A stretch of 33,634 nucleotides of DNA from Deltaproteobacteria bacterium (GTDB taxonomy: Bacteria; Desulfobacterota; Syntrophia; Syntrophales; UBA2210), in the NCBI GenBank assembly GCA_019313385.1, contig JAFDBG010000031.1:1-33634 (forward strand). The letters are read 5' to 3'. Below are positions 15,894-24,421 of the stretch, piece after piece. Both the position numbers and the translations under genes were made by a program. Within the stretch, counting starts at the first letter, position 1; each line of letters starts with the position of its first letter. The notes under the pieces were generated by a model. That model had not been told where the DNA came from. It searched no databases and saw nothing but the letters and a program-made list of their open reading frames with translations.

Positions 15894-16784
15894 ATGAAAA
15901 AGAGGATATTTATTTTTTTCGTTCTTTTGCCGTTTCTGTTCCTTATATCTGCAGGCATTGTTTGCGCGGCCGATGCTCAGGCTGAAGCGATGGCCCCCGA
16001 TCTTGAGGTGCGATCAGTTGTCCAGTCGGTGGATGTTTACGCGTATCCCGGTGAAGGGGAGAAGGCAAAACAGATTCACGGGAAGATGCTCTCGAAGGCA
16101 AGGGAGCGCATTCTTGTGGGGGCAAAGAAGTATCTTGATTCCAGAACAAAAATTGCCGGTATCAACCTTGAGTACAAAATCATCAAGAACAAGACAGGAC
16201 ATTTTGTTACCGTTCTGAGCGTGGGAAATTATGATATTGATGATAAGGGCCGCTACCACACGCGTATGCAGGGAGAGGTAAAATACAGGCTCGAAGGCCT
16301 GACATATGGAAACGACAGGCTGCGGGCTGTGTTGATGAAAGCCGCGGCGCCTCTTACCGTGGAGGTATGGACGGATAAAAGAGAATATAGAGAAGGCGAA
16401 CACGTAAAGATATTTTTTAGGGGAAACAGAGATTTCTATGGCAAGATAGTGAAAGTGGGTGTAAAAGGCAAAGTTCTTCAACTCCTGCCCAATAATTACA
16501 GGCAGATCTCGTTTTTTAAAAGGGGTAAAACTTATACCATCCCGGATGAGGGGGACAGATTTAATCTTGAGGTTCGCTCTCCATTCGGGGAGGAGAGAAT
16601 CATTGTGTACGCCTCCGGCCTGCCGCTCAGCCTGAGAAACATGAAAACCGTGGCAGGCGGACTTTACACCTACAGAGGGAAAGAGACCTCCCTCGGCAAG
16701 AGCGTAAGGAAGAGTATCTCAATCCCTGAAAACGGAACCGCAGAGTTCTGCGAGTCCGTCTGGAAGATAAAGAAAGTTTTTTGA
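15894..16784 (+). CDS. Secreted DUF4384-type protein
   Basis: A 296-residue exported protein with an N-terminal signal peptide (KKRIFIFFVLLPFLFLIS, cleavage near VCAADA). The middle (about 40-140) is unrecognised. From about 150 to 240 it carries PLTVEVWTDKREYREGEHVK, YGKIVKVGVKGKVLQLLPN, RGKTYTIPDEGDRFNLEV and PFGEERIIVYAS, the pattern of DUF4384 domains, which are found in periplasmic or outer-membrane-associated proteins, some fused to kinases or secretion components. It follows mlaD by 27 bases with GGGAGGAT upstream, so it is probably the last gene of the operon. No catalytic residues can be named; a structural role in the envelope is a guess. Confidence 0.7.
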   Translation: MKKRIFIFFVLLPFLFLISAGIVCAADAQAEAMAPDLEVRSVVQSVDVYAYPGEGEKAKQIHGKMLSKARERILVGAKKYLDSRTKIAGINLEYKIIKNKTGHFVTVLSVGNYDIDDKGRYHTRMQGEVKYRLEGLTYGNDRLRAVLMKAAAPLTVEVWTDKREYREGEHVKIFFRGNRDFYGKIVKVGVKGKVLQLLPNNYRQISFFKRGKTYTIPDEGDRFNLEVRSPFGEERIIVYASGLPLSLRNMKTVAGGLYTYRGKETSLGKSVRKSISIPENGTAEFCESVWKIKKVF

Positions 16785-16826
16785 CGGCTTATGGTAAAGA
16801 TCGACTTTTTGCGAAGCCTTTTTGTA

Positions 16827-16854
16827 TTGACATTTACCGATTTGGATATATATT
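16827..16854 (+). promoter_or_regulatory. Predicted promoter of the HExxH gene
   Basis: TTGACA (16827-16832), a 16-bp spacer and TATATT (16849-16854) lie about 30 bases upstream of ATG 16886, so the following gene has its own promoter. AAGCC followed by five T's at 16814-16823, which could pair with GGCTT at 16786-16790, may be a weak end for the preceding operon. Confidence 0.65.
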
Positions 16855-16885
16855 AGCCGCGGATTTACGGGAGTGGATTTGAAAA

Positions 16886-17410
16886 ATGTATTTCAATCCA
16901 TCAGAAATATCTCTTATAGGGAAAACGTTTCGCCATGCCGGGGATCTGGCTGAAGGATATTTTCATCTTGGCAGTGGTGGATTAAAGGATCACAGGTACG
17001 AGGTGGAAACTCTTGCCCGTCTTAGTGATCATGAGGTGGACAGCAAGGCTTTCGCGCATCTGTGCAGGTATCTTTATCAAAAAGAAGGCGACGCCGATCA
17101 TCCTGACAACTTCTATTTCTTCAAGATCTGTCTTCAGGATGACCGGATCCTTGAAGCTGTGAAAAGGAGCAGGCCGTTCGTTAAACTGGAGCCTCTTATG
17201 CTGTACATAGCCGCGCATGAGCTTGTTCATGTTATCCGGTTTAACGGCAGAGAGATCGAATTTGACGCGCCATTGGAAGAAAAGATTGCCGAGGAAGAGA
17301 AGGTACATTCGATTACCAGGAGCATGCTCCAGCCGGTGGCTGACACAGACATTAATCTTGTGCTTGATTGTTTCAGCAGCCGCTATAATATAGGGGACAT
17401 ATTTAACTAA
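16886..17410 (+). CDS. Putative zinc metalloprotease-like protein with HExxH
   Basis: A 174-residue soluble protein I do not recognise as a named family. It contains YIAAHELVHVIRF (HELVH at residues 111-115), a zincin-type HExxH preceded by a hydrophobic helix. A cluster of acidic and His residues follows 18-26 residues later (EEKIAEEEKVHSI; Glu131-138, His141), any of which could supply a third zinc ligand. No signal peptide is seen, so it is probably cytoplasmic. The start has CGGGAGTGG upstream. It is transcribed from its own promoter and its stop abuts a MITE-like repeat. The zinc-site call is from the motif alone; a non-catalytic function is possible. Confidence 0.68.
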   Translation: MYFNPSEISLIGKTFRHAGDLAEGYFHLGSGGLKDHRYEVETLARLSDHEVDSKAFAHLCRYLYQKEGDADHPDNFYFFKICLQDDRILEAVKRSRPFVKLEPLMLYIAAHELVHVIRFNGREIEFDAPLEEKIAEEEKVHSITRSMLQPVADTDINLVLDCFSSRYNIGDIFN

Positions 17411-17545
17411 TGACAAACTCGTAAAAAGTTGAAAAATGCACAATTTTGTCATTCCCGTGAAAACGGGAATCCAGTTTTTTCAAGTACTTAACCCTTTCTG
17501 GATTCCCGCCTGCGCGGGAATGACAGACTTTTTACGAGTGCATCA
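17411..17545. repeat. MITE-like element, copy 2
   Basis: Perfect 13-bp terminal inverted repeats ACTCGTAAAAAGT (17417-17429) and ACTTTTTACGAGT (17527-17539), extending imperfectly to TGACAA... and ...GCATCA. The core has two hairpins of the GTCATTCCCG / CGGGAATGAC type. It belongs to the same family as 5776-5911 and has no coding capacity. It begins at the base right after the stop of the HExxH gene and may serve as its terminator-like structure. Confidence 0.78.
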
Positions 17546-17619
17546 ATTAATGCCTGTCCAAAAATGAAATTTTCAAAAGGATGGACATTGATTAGTTGTT
17601 GATTGAAGGAGAAAGTTTT

Positions 17620-17916
17620 ATGCCTATTTACGAGTACAAGTGTGGAAAATGTAACAAGAAGTTCGAAGTATTTCAGGGTATCACAGATGGTGAGGTAAAA
17701 ACCTGCAAGTTCTGTGGAGGCCCGGTTAATAAACTGATATCCCTTTCCTCCTTTCATCTCAAGGGGTCGGGCTGGTATGTAACGGATTACGGCGGAAAGA
17801 AACCCTCCTCCAGTGGAGCATCCAGAAGCGAAACAGATTCCGTCGCAAGTGAAACAACAACCAGCGCACCGGATTCTAAACCTTCATCTGAACCTTCATC
17901 CGAAAAGGGTGAGTAA
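17620..17916 (+). CDS. FmdB-family zinc ribbon protein
   Basis: A 98-residue protein beginning [11 protein letters not shown], with a second knuckle TCKFCGGPV (Cys pairs at about residues 8/11 and 28/31), the CxxC-CxxC putative regulatory FmdB domain (PF09723). The C-terminal half is a Ser/Thr/Pro-rich, low-complexity tail ([12 protein letters not shown] onward) without predicted fold. FmdB was first linked to formamidase gene regulation, but most members are uncharacterised small zinc proteins. ATG 17620 has GAAGGAGAAAG upstream; the frame continues 8 codons upstream without support. It converges on gspE with 68 bases between. Confidence 0.85.
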   Translation: MPIYEYKCGKCNKKFEVFQGITDGEVKTCKFCGGPVNKLISLSSFHLKGSGWYVTDYGGKKPSSSGASRSETDSVASETTTSAPDSKPSSEPSSEKGE

Positions 17917-17931
17917 TTTGAATTCCGGGGG

Positions 17932-17951
17932 CGCAATGCTAAATCATTGCG
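17932..17951. other. Small hairpin between convergent genes
   Basis: CGCAATG (17932-17938) and CATTGCG (17945-17951) form a 7-bp stem between the FmdB gene and gspE. There is no T-tract on the correct side for either direction, so terminator function is doubtful. Confidence 0.35.
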
Positions 17952-17984
17952 AAAAAGGGTGTTGTCCCTATATTTTCACTGTAT

Positions 17985-19565
17985 TTAGATCCTGGTTACT
18001 CTGAAGACTTCTTCGATGGTGGTGATCCCTTCCAGAACCTTGTTCACGCCGTCCTGGATCAGGGTGACCATTCCAAGTTTGACCGCTTCCTTTCCTATCT
18101 GATTTGTATCCGATGTCTTTAAGATCAGCTTTTTCAGGTGGTCGTCAAGGATCATCATTTCAAAGATGGCCGCTCTTCCCCGATAGCCGGTATTCATGCA
18201 GGCAGGGCATCCTTTTCTCCTGTAAATTTTACAGCCATCCGGGATGCCTTTGCTCAGGCCGATTTTTGCCAGTGATTTGTCATCCGGGATATATTCCTCC
18301 CTGCATTCAGGGCAGAGGACCCTTATCAGCCTCTGGGCTATGATGGCTATAACGGAAGACGTTATCAGAAACGGTTCTATTCCCATATCTATGAGACGTG
18401 TGACGGCGCTGGCCGCGTCGTTGGTGTGCAGGGTGGAGAATACGAGATGCCCTGTCAACGAGGACTGGATGGCGATTTCAGCGGTTTCCATATCCCGGAT
18501 CTCTCCCACCAGGATTACATCAGGGTCCTGCCTTACAATCGACCGAAGCCCCTTGGCAAAGGTAAGATCAATTTTTGGATTTACCTGAATTTGTCCTATG
18601 CCTTCGATCTGATACTCTATGGGGTCTTCTATTGTGATGATATTGATTTCCGGATTGTTTATGGTGGAGAGGGCGGCATAGAGTGTTGTCGTCTTGCCGC
18701 TTCCCGTCGGGCCTGTCACCAGAACAATTCCGTATGGTGACCTGATAAGATCGTCAAGGAGTTTGAAACGTTCCCTGTCAATTCCCAGATCAATCAGTTT
18801 GAAGGACGTATCTGTTTTATCAAGAAGTCTCAGGACAACTCTTTCACCAAAGGCAATGGGAATTACCGATACGCGAATATCGATATTTTTGTCCCCGATT
18901 TTTATATTGATTCTTCCATCCTGTGGGAGCCTCTTTTCGGCAATATTGAGCTTTGCCATGATCTTTATACGTGAAGCAAGGGAAGACTGGATCTTTTTCG
19001 GCAGGGTCAGGGCATTATACAGCACCCCGTCAACCCGGTATCTGATGGTGAGTTTGTGCTGATAGGGTTCTATGTGGATGTCGCTGGCTCGGTCCTTGAC
19101 AGCACGGGACAATATGAGATTGACCAGTTTTATTACCGGCGCGTCACTGGTATCGTCGAGCAGATCGGCTGTTTCCTCGATTTCGGAAATAATGCTGTCA
19201 GGAGATTCTTCGGTCATATCCTGAACGAACTCCTCGGCGGAACCGCTGCCCTGATCATAAGCCAGATTTATGGCGGAAAGGATGGCCGAACTGGTGGAAA
19301 GGATGATTCTGGTATCTTCCCAGTCAAGAATGCGGCGAAGGTCATCAATGGGTGGAAAATCGGAAGGATCGTTCACCGCTATGGATGTGCCATCAGCAGT
19401 TTCAATAGGTACCAATTTGTGCTTTTTAAGGTATTGAATCGGGATTTTCTTTGTAAAATCAAACCTGATATCCTCCGCGGGAAGTTCGGGCCAGAAGGGG
19501 ACATCTAATTTGACGCTCATCTCCCGGAGGAGATCTGTCTCGGTAGTATTGGTTGGTTTGGTCAA
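17985..19565 (-). CDS. gspE: Type II secretion ATPase GspE
   Basis: Cytoplasmic hexameric ATPase of 526 residues powering T2SS pseudopilus assembly. The N-terminal N1E/N2E region (about 1-150) is followed by the N-terminal RecA-like domain with SRAVKDRASDIHIEP. Walker A GPTGSGKTTTLYAAL is at about 285, the Asp box at ITIEDPIEYQIEGIGQ, Walker B in DPDVILVGEIRDMETAE, and the His box in LTGHLVFSTLHTNDA. The zinc-binding C-M pair CPEC...CPAC (about 425 and 458) is intact. It is the last gene of the minus-strand operon. The start is TTG 19565 behind AGGAT; an internal ATG (MSVKLDV) at 19520 is possible. All catalytic motifs look functional even though gspD upstream is broken. Confidence 0.95.
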   Translation of the reverse strand: MTKPTNTTETDLLREMSVKLDVPFWPELPAEDIRFDFTKKIPIQYLKKHKLVPIETADGTSIAVNDPSDFPPIDDLRRILDWEDTRIILSTSSAILSAINLAYDQGSGSAEEFVQDMTEESPDSIISEIEETADLLDDTSDAPVIKLVNLILSRAVKDRASDIHIEPYQHKLTIRYRVDGVLYNALTLPKKIQSSLASRIKIMAKLNIAEKRLPQDGRINIKIGDKNIDIRVSVIPIAFGERVVLRLLDKTDTSFKLIDLGIDRERFKLLDDLIRSPYGIVLVTGPTGSGKTTTLYAALSTINNPEINIITIEDPIEYQIEGIGQIQVNPKIDLTFAKGLRSIVRQDPDVILVGEIRDMETAEIAIQSSLTGHLVFSTLHTNDAASAVTRLIDMGIEPFLITSSVIAIIAQRLIRVLCPECREEYIPDDKSLAKIGLSKGIPDGCKIYRRKGCPACMNTGYRGRAAIFEMMILDDHLKKLILKTSDTNQIGKEAVKLGMVTLIQDGVNKVLEGITTIEEVFRVTRI

Positions 19566-19579
19566 GGCGCTATCCTGAT

Positions 19580-19684
19580 TTACGGTTCACGGTTTAACGG
19601 TTTACAGTTTACGGTTCTGCTTTCCGACTTCTCTTTCTTCCCGACCTCCGACTTTCCTTACTCCTTACTCCTTACTCCTTACGC
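19580..19684 (-). repeat. Heptamer tandem repeats between gspD and gspE
   Basis: At 19580-19615 five units with a 7-bp period: TTACGGT, TCACGGT, TTAACGGT (one extra base), TTACAGT, TTACGGT. At 19658-19684 another series, TTACTCC three times then TTACGCT. Read on the minus strand the latter is TAAGGAG repeated, and the first TAA is the gspD stop (19674-19672). CGACCTCCGAC between the blocks keeps a similar purine/pyrimidine style. The repeats carry both a stop and an AAGGAG ribosome-binding core, but lie about 100 bases from the gspE start. Confidence 0.8.
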
Positions 19685-21294
19685 TTTCTTTTGTAAGTCT
19701 TGATCACGCCCTCTTCGACCTTATTGATATGTTCCTGCTTCTCTTCATATATCGATTTAGCCTCAGTCGGGTTTTCTACGATGCGGGGGGTGATGAATAT
19801 AAAGAGATTCCGTTTTTCACGAGTCTCACTCTTGTATTTGAAGAGCCAGCCAAGACCCGGGATGTCTCCAAGGCAGGGGGTCTTGTACACGGTATTGGTA
19901 ATATCATCTCCTATGAGACCGCCGATCACTATCGTGTTTTTGTCCTTTATCGTTACTGTTGTCTTGGTTGTGCGTTTCAGTGTGGTGGGTCGTACAGTTT
20001 GCTGGCCTGCTTCAGTGACAAGTTTAGTGACTTCCTGAAATATATTGAGGCGGACAAAACGCTCCAGGTTTATCTGCGGTGTAATCCTCAGGGTTACACC
20101 CACATCCTTGTATTCGAAGCTGCTGTAATCTGTAGTGGAAGTTACCGAAGACGATTCTTGTCTGGTCTGATAGGGTACGTTTTCTCCCACATATATTTCC
20201 GCCTCTTCATTGTCGAGTGTTAGTATCTGGGGCGTGGAGAGTATATGGACATCCTGATCCTTCTGGTAGGCTTGCAGGACAGCGCCCAAGTTGGGGAATA
20301 CCGCTCCGCCTATATTAATTGCCTCGCCGAACACTCCGAGGGAAAATCCGGGTGGGTAAGAAATAACTCCGGTTGTTGCATTCGGAGTCGGAATTATACC
20401 GGCTCCGGTAAATCCACCCCCATAAACCTTGCTGCCCCCACTGTTGAATTTTTCACCACCTACCCATTCCGCGCCGATTTTAAACCCTTTATCCACATTG
20501 ACTTCCATGATGAGGGCTTCGATATATACCATTGGGCGGGGAACATCGAGTTTCTTGATCACGCCCTCAAGTACATTATAATCATCTCTCTCGGCCGTGA
20601 TGATCAGGCTGTTTGTGGCCTTGTCCGGCACTATGCCTATATTTTTTGAGAGCAGGGGAGTTTTCCCTTTTTGGGTGTCTTTCGCGTTCTTTGATGGAAT
20701 ATTCATTAAGACCTTTGACAGGTCTTCGGCATCCGCGTTCTCAAGGCGGTAAACACGCAGCCTTTCTTCTCCCTTGGGGACGTCCTTATCCAGAAGTTTT
20801 ATGAGTTGCCGTATGCGCGTGGTGTCATTTTCGCTGGCCAGGGTTATTATGATGTTTGTGCGTTCGTCAGCTACAATCTTTATGGTTGACGCGATCGTAC
20901 CTTTCTTTTGCCTGGCTGTCTTCTGAAATATCTGATTCAGCGATTTGGCAATTTCCGTGGAAGAAGCGCGCTCCAGGGGTATGACGGAAATCTGCTCCTC
21001 TATTCCCTCAATGTCCAGGGCACTTACTATTTTGAGAAGCCGGTTTATGTTGGAGAGCAGATCGGTTACTATAAGCATTCCCGTTGGTGGATAGGACAGG
21101 ATAACGCTTGATTTGGATATCAGCGGCGCTAAAACTTTTTTCATTTCATTAGGGTTTGCGTAATTCAGGGAAATAATCTGAGTTACAACCTTGTCTTCCG
21201 GGGTTATAGCTCCACTCTTCAGACGGGTTTCAATGTTTTTTGTCTTCGCGTCTTTTGAGGGCACTATTTTTATAATATCCCCGGCCGGCACCAC
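19672..21294 (-). pseudogene. gspD: GspD secretin, C-terminal fragment (frameshifted)
   Basis: The larger part of the outer-membrane secretin (540 codons). It begins VVPAGDIIKIVPSKDAKTKN in the N1 domain and continues through N2/N3 repeats (MLIVTDLLSNINRLLKIV, TNIIITLASENDTTRIRQL). The secretin core has VPYQTRQESS, GVTLRITPQIN and the TIKDKNTIVIGGLIGDD to ITPRIVENP end. The N-terminal portion is in another frame (21270-21662). Compared with E. coli GspD, about 20 residues of N1 corresponding to NEEQYYQFFLSVLDVYGF are missing at the junction. A deletion of a length not divisible by three, between ISPKK and VVPAG, explains both the loss and the frame change. GTG 21294 without a ribosome-binding site is not a likely real start. 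Confidence 0.85.
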
Positions 21295-21662
21295 TTTTTC
21301 GGAGAGATTATAGTAACCTTTCCCTTAACCCTATTATCGATCACAAAATTGCTGCCAGTCAATTCGCTGATAAATTTGATGAATACCCTTATGTCAACAT
21401 CGTCAAAATCTATGGTGACGTATCTGGCCTCTTCTTTGCGTGGCTCGGATTTTTTCTCTGCCGGCACTTTCTTTTTTTCGGTTTTCCCGGCAGGAAGAAT
21501 TTCCGGGGACTTTTTTCCAGGGCTGACAGTTTCTTTGCCGGTAGTAACGAGCTTTTCATCACCCGTTATTCGCGCACCCATTATATTCCCGGGTGCCGTG
21601 AATGACGCGACGCACAGAATGATGACAGATAACAATAAGTATTTTCTTGCTGATTTTCTCAT
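21270..21662 (-). pseudogene. gspD: GspD secretin, N-terminal fragment (frameshifted)
   Basis: A 130-codon frame with a signal peptide (KYLLLSVIILCVASFTA), a charged Lys/Glu/Pro-rich linker (about 55-80), and the N0 domain of GspD (VTIDFDDVDIRVFIKFISEL, then TGSNFVIDNRVKGKVTIISP). After ISPKK the sequence goes out of frame and ends at WCRPGIL. The C-terminal fragment begins in the overlapping bases, where GTGGTGCCG would encode VVPAG. Upstream and downstream portions are otherwise well preserved, suggesting recent loss, an assembly defect, or (less likely) recoding. ATG 21662 is the natural start. Confidence 0.85.
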
Positions 21663-21694
21663 GCCGAAAGTATCTCGTTTCCTCTGACTGATAT

Positions 21695-21776
21695 AACGGT
21701 TTACGGTTTACAGTTCACAGTTTTTACAATCCCTGTCTTTCCAACCGTGAACCGGTAACTGTAAACAGTTACTGTC
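21695..21776. repeat. Inverted-facing heptamer repeats between the TPR gene and gspD
   Basis: The first block (21695-21721) has units AACGGT, TTACGGT, TTACAGT, TCACAGT. The second block (21743-21776) has the opposite orientation: AACCGTG, AACCGGT, AACTGTA, AACAGTT, ACTGTC. The two can pair imperfectly into a hairpin. The stop of the TPR gene (TGA, 21777-21775) touches the end of the second block. Confidence 0.75.
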
Positions 21777-22542
21777 ACTCAAAAACTTTTCTAAACTCTG
21801 CCGATTCGCAAACATTCTTCATGTCCTTATCATTTTTTACCCAGTTTTTCACACTATTATTTATAGAGGCAGCCATTTTCAGATAATGGAGGCTCTCTGA
21901 AATATTTCCCGACAGAGAGTAGAGACATGCCAGGTTGTAGTATGGATCAATATAATCAGCCTTCAGAGCCATGGCTTTTATGAACATGTCCGCAGCCTCT
22001 TTGTTTTTCCTTCGGCTCATGTAAATGACCCCGAGATTGTTCAGGGCGAAGACATGTTCCGGCTCGATACTCAAGACTTTTTTGTACCCCTCACCGGCCT
22101 TATCCATGTCGCCTTTCTGCTGGTAGCCCAGGGCCTTTCGATAAAGCGTGTCCACGCCGGACATCGTATCGGCGCCAATTTTCACGTTGCCGTCATTTCC
22201 GGCCATGGGGTAGGGGAGGGCTTTCTTCTCGCCGCTGTCGTTAAGTGGAACTGCCGCTGTGCCTGTGATGATCGCTTTTTCCTGTTGTGATACCGGCGCC
22301 TTCTCCACCGCGACATTTCCGTGAGGGATTACACCCTCTCTCCCGTCACGTGCGTTGTTCTCAAACACCAGAAGGGCGATCACGGAAAGAGATATCAATG
22401 CGACAGCCGCAACGATTACCAGTCCGATCTTGCGGCCGGTATTATTTTTGTGGGTCGCCACAGGCACTATACGACTGTAACGCTGGTAGATATTATCCTT
22501 TTCCCTCTGAGCCTTTTTAAGGGCTTTATCTATATGACTCAT
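21775..22542 (-). CDS. TPR membrane protein, GspB-like, of the T2SS operon
   Basis: A 255-residue protein whose start (MSHIDKALKKAQREKDN) resembles the cytoplasmic N-terminus of GspB-like proteins. One transmembrane helix (IGLVIVAAVALISLSVIALL, about 39-58) precedes a low-complexity periplasmic linker and about three TPR motifs from about 130 to 240 (ALGYQQKGDMDKAGEGYKKV, ALNNLGVIYMSRRKNKEAAD, DPYYNLACLYSLSGNISES). In related operons such a protein sits between the ExeA-type ATPase and GspD and may help insert or localise the secretin through peptidoglycan. The start matches AAGTGGGATAG upstream. The stop lies at the edge of a heptamer repeat. Confidence 0.78.
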   Translation of the reverse strand: MSHIDKALKKAQREKDNIYQRYSRIVPVATHKNNTGRKIGLVIVAAVALISLSVIALLVFENNARDGREGVIPHGNVAVEKAPVSQQEKAIITGTAAVPLNDSGEKKALPYPMAGNDGNVKIGADTMSGVDTLYRKALGYQQKGDMDKAGEGYKKVLSIEPEHVFALNNLGVIYMSRRKNKEAADMFIKAMALKADYIDPYYNLACLYSLSGNISESLHYLKMAASINNSVKNWVKNDKDMKNVCESAEFRKVFE

Positions 22543-22551
22543 CTATCCCAC

Positions 22552-23508
22552 TTAAAAAAATGCATTTGAAAAAAATTCAAAAACCGCTTCTCTGTCCACA
22601 GTAACTGCCAGCAACAGGAGAATAAGTATAATCAGTGTAGAGAGAAGCAACAGACGTTCTCTTCTCCTCCGAGACATTGTTTTGTCTGTCAGGTAGCCGC
22701 TGCCGATATCGGATACCGTTTCCCTCACAAGATTTCTGCTGATAACGTTGCAATCCCCGCTGTACGCGATGAGCAATGCCCTGTCACAAATGGCATTTAT
22801 GCGCCGGGGGATACCTTTGGAATAGCTGTGGATCTTTCTGAATGCCTGGCTGGAAAACCGTGGGAATCCATTGTCTGCGCCCGCTACCGCCAATCTGTGC
22901 CTTATATAGTCTTCTTCCTGGCGACGATTAAACGGGGTCAAGTTGTACCTCACTGTAATCCTTTCATTGAGTTGTTTCAGAGATGGTGATGTCAGGAGTT
23001 CCTCCAATTCCGGTTGTCCAATGAGTATTATCTGCAACAGTTTTTCCCTCTCGGTTTCAAGGTTGGAAAGCATCCGGATCTGTTCCAGCACGCCACGGGA
23101 AAGGTTTTGGGCCTCATCAATAAGCAAAACCGAATTTCTACCCGAAGAGAAGTTTTTCAGAAGAAATGCATTCAAGGCGCTGATATGGCGCTTTCTGGTG
23201 GGTCTTCCCCTTCCTGACTTAATGCCAAACTCCTGATTTATAGTTGCCAGAAGCTCCATCTCTGAGAGAGAGGGATTGAATATCAGGGCGCTGTCAATCG
23301 ATTGATCCAGGACGGAAAGCAGTTTTCTGCAGATAGTCGTCTTGCCGGTTCCGATTCCTCCCGTAATCACCATGAAGCCTTTTTTTTCATTTATGCCGTA
23401 GATCAGATGGTTTAACGCTTCACTGTGCTGCGGACTGAGAAAGAGATACCTGGGATCCGGAGTCAAATTAAATGGATTTTCTTTCAAGCCGAAATATGAT
23501 GTATACAT
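22552..23508 (-). CDS. gspA: ExeA/GspA-type AAA ATPase
   Basis: A 318-residue ATPase starting MYTSYFGLKENPFNLTPDP, the standard ExeA N-terminus. Walker A GGIGTGKTTICRKLL is at about 51, Walker B VLLIDEAQNLS at about 122, and sensor region IILIGQPELEELL follows. A C-terminal transmembrane helix (LLLLSTLIILILLLLAV, about 285-305) anchors it. ExeA with ExeB uses ATP to place the secretin across peptidoglycan. The usual C-terminal peptidoglycan-binding domain seen in long ExeA is absent, as in the short deltaproteobacterial form. No clear ribosome-binding site; the gene follows gspC across a heptamer repeat. Confidence 0.88.
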   Translation of the reverse strand: MYTSYFGLKENPFNLTPDPRYLFLSPQHSEALNHLIYGINEKKGFMVITGGIGTGKTTICRKLLSVLDQSIDSALIFNPSLSEMELLATINQEFGIKSGRGRPTRKRHISALNAFLLKNFSSGRNSVLLIDEAQNLSRGVLEQIRMLSNLETEREKLLQIILIGQPELEELLTSPSLKQLNERITVRYNLTPFNRRQEEDYIRHRLAVAGADNGFPRFSSQAFRKIHSYSKGIPRRINAICDRALLIAYSGDCNVISRNLVRETVSDIGSGYLTDKTMSRRRRERLLLLSTLIILILLLLAVTVDREAVFEFFSNAFF

Positions 23509-23513
23509 AGGTA

Positions 23514-23586
23514 CAGTGACCAGTGACCAGTGACCAGTTAGCGTAGACCAGACCGTAAACTGTGAACCGTGAACTGTAAACTGATA
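23514..23586. repeat. Heptamer tandem repeats between gspC and gspA
   Basis: CAGTGAC occurs three times in exact tandem (23514-23534), followed by degenerate units CAGTTAG and CGTAGAC. Then come ACCGTAA, ACTGTGA, ACCGTGA, ACTGTAA and ACTGATA (23552-23586). The period is strictly 7 in each block. The repeat ends right at the gspC stop (23590-23588). Confidence 0.85.
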
Positions 23587-23587
23587 G

Positions 23588-24415
23588 TTACTGGAAAATA
23601 TATTCCAGATTCTGTTCTTTGCCTTTCCTTTTGATATTAAGGTTTATCGAGGAGCCGGATTTCAGACTGTCATAGAGCTTCAGCATCTCGTCCGGGCTCT
23701 TAATCGGCTGGTCGTTAACACTCTGTATGATATCCCCGTTTTGCATGCCCATTTTCTGAAAGATGCTTCCGGATTTTATTCTGCTTATTATGAAGCCGTC
23801 CGATTTTCCAGCGGAGAAATATGGTCGAATCCTGGCCTGGGTAAGAATCTTGCCCATGTCTTTCATGGCTTCGTTTATCTCGGCTTTATTCACGATTACA
23901 GAACTTACGGCGCCGGAAGTTGGCTTCCCCTCGTCTTCCCCGTCTTTGCCGGGCTTATCCATTGCCAATATCTCATCCCTGCCGTCCACGCGCAGTACAA
24001 CCATGCCGCGCATTATCCTGGCGACGGTGGCGGACGCAACGGTATCTCCAGTCTTGAAAAGCCCCTGTTTCTTTTTGTCCTTTTCCTCGATAACGGCGCA
24101 ATCGAAATTTCCTGTTCCGGAAACAGTGCCCAAAAGGGCCAGATCCAATTTTGTGGACTCCAACTCATTAACATCGATATATCTTTCTCCCGCGGCTTTA
24201 TCGATTGAGCCGAACAGGTTTCTTTTAGAAATCACGCTGTAGGAATCCAGAGGTTGTTTTTTGACAACCTGAATATTCGCTTTTTCAGTAACTGTTGTTC
24301 CGGTTTTGACGCTGGCAAGTTTTGCGTTCACCACCCTGTAAAAGATATCCACGGACAGATATGCCAGAACGGTAATTGCTATAAGGATGACTATTGTACG
24401 ATATTTTGTTGTCAT
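23588..24415 (-). CDS. gspC: GspC inner-membrane linker with PDZ domain
   Basis: A 275-residue protein with one N-terminal membrane helix (TIVILIAITVLAYLSVDIFY, about 8-27). The homology-region domain (YSVISKRNLFGS, then LALLGTVSGTGNFDCAVIEE and VLRVDGRDEILAM) spans about 55-160, and a C-terminal PDZ domain (GFIISRIKSGSIFQKMGMQN, GDIIQSVNDQPI) spans about 200-275. GspC connects the inner-membrane platform with the secretin and may select cargo. Family architecture is complete, with no visible damage. ATG 24415 has only weak ribosome-binding complementarity. It is separated from gspN by a four-helix-bundle gene flanked by repeats. Confidence 0.9.
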   Translation of the reverse strand: MTTKYRTIVILIAITVLAYLSVDIFYRVVNAKLASVKTGTTVTEKANIQVVKKQPLDSYSVISKRNLFGSIDKAAGERYIDVNELESTKLDLALLGTVSGTGNFDCAVIEEKDKKKQGLFKTGDTVASATVARIMRGMVVLRVDGRDEILAMDKPGKDGEDEGKPTSGAVSSVIVNKAEINEAMKDMGKILTQARIRPYFSAGKSDGFIISRIKSGSIFQKMGMQNGDIIQSVNDQPIKSPDEMLKLYDSLKSGSSINLNIKRKGKEQNLEYIFQ

Positions 24416-24421
24416 AATCTC

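Noticed and set aside
21270-21294. Programmed frameshift restoring full GspD
   Set aside because: The homologous segment of about 20 residues is missing altogether, so a ribosomal slip would not restore a normal protein; kept only as a remote possibility.
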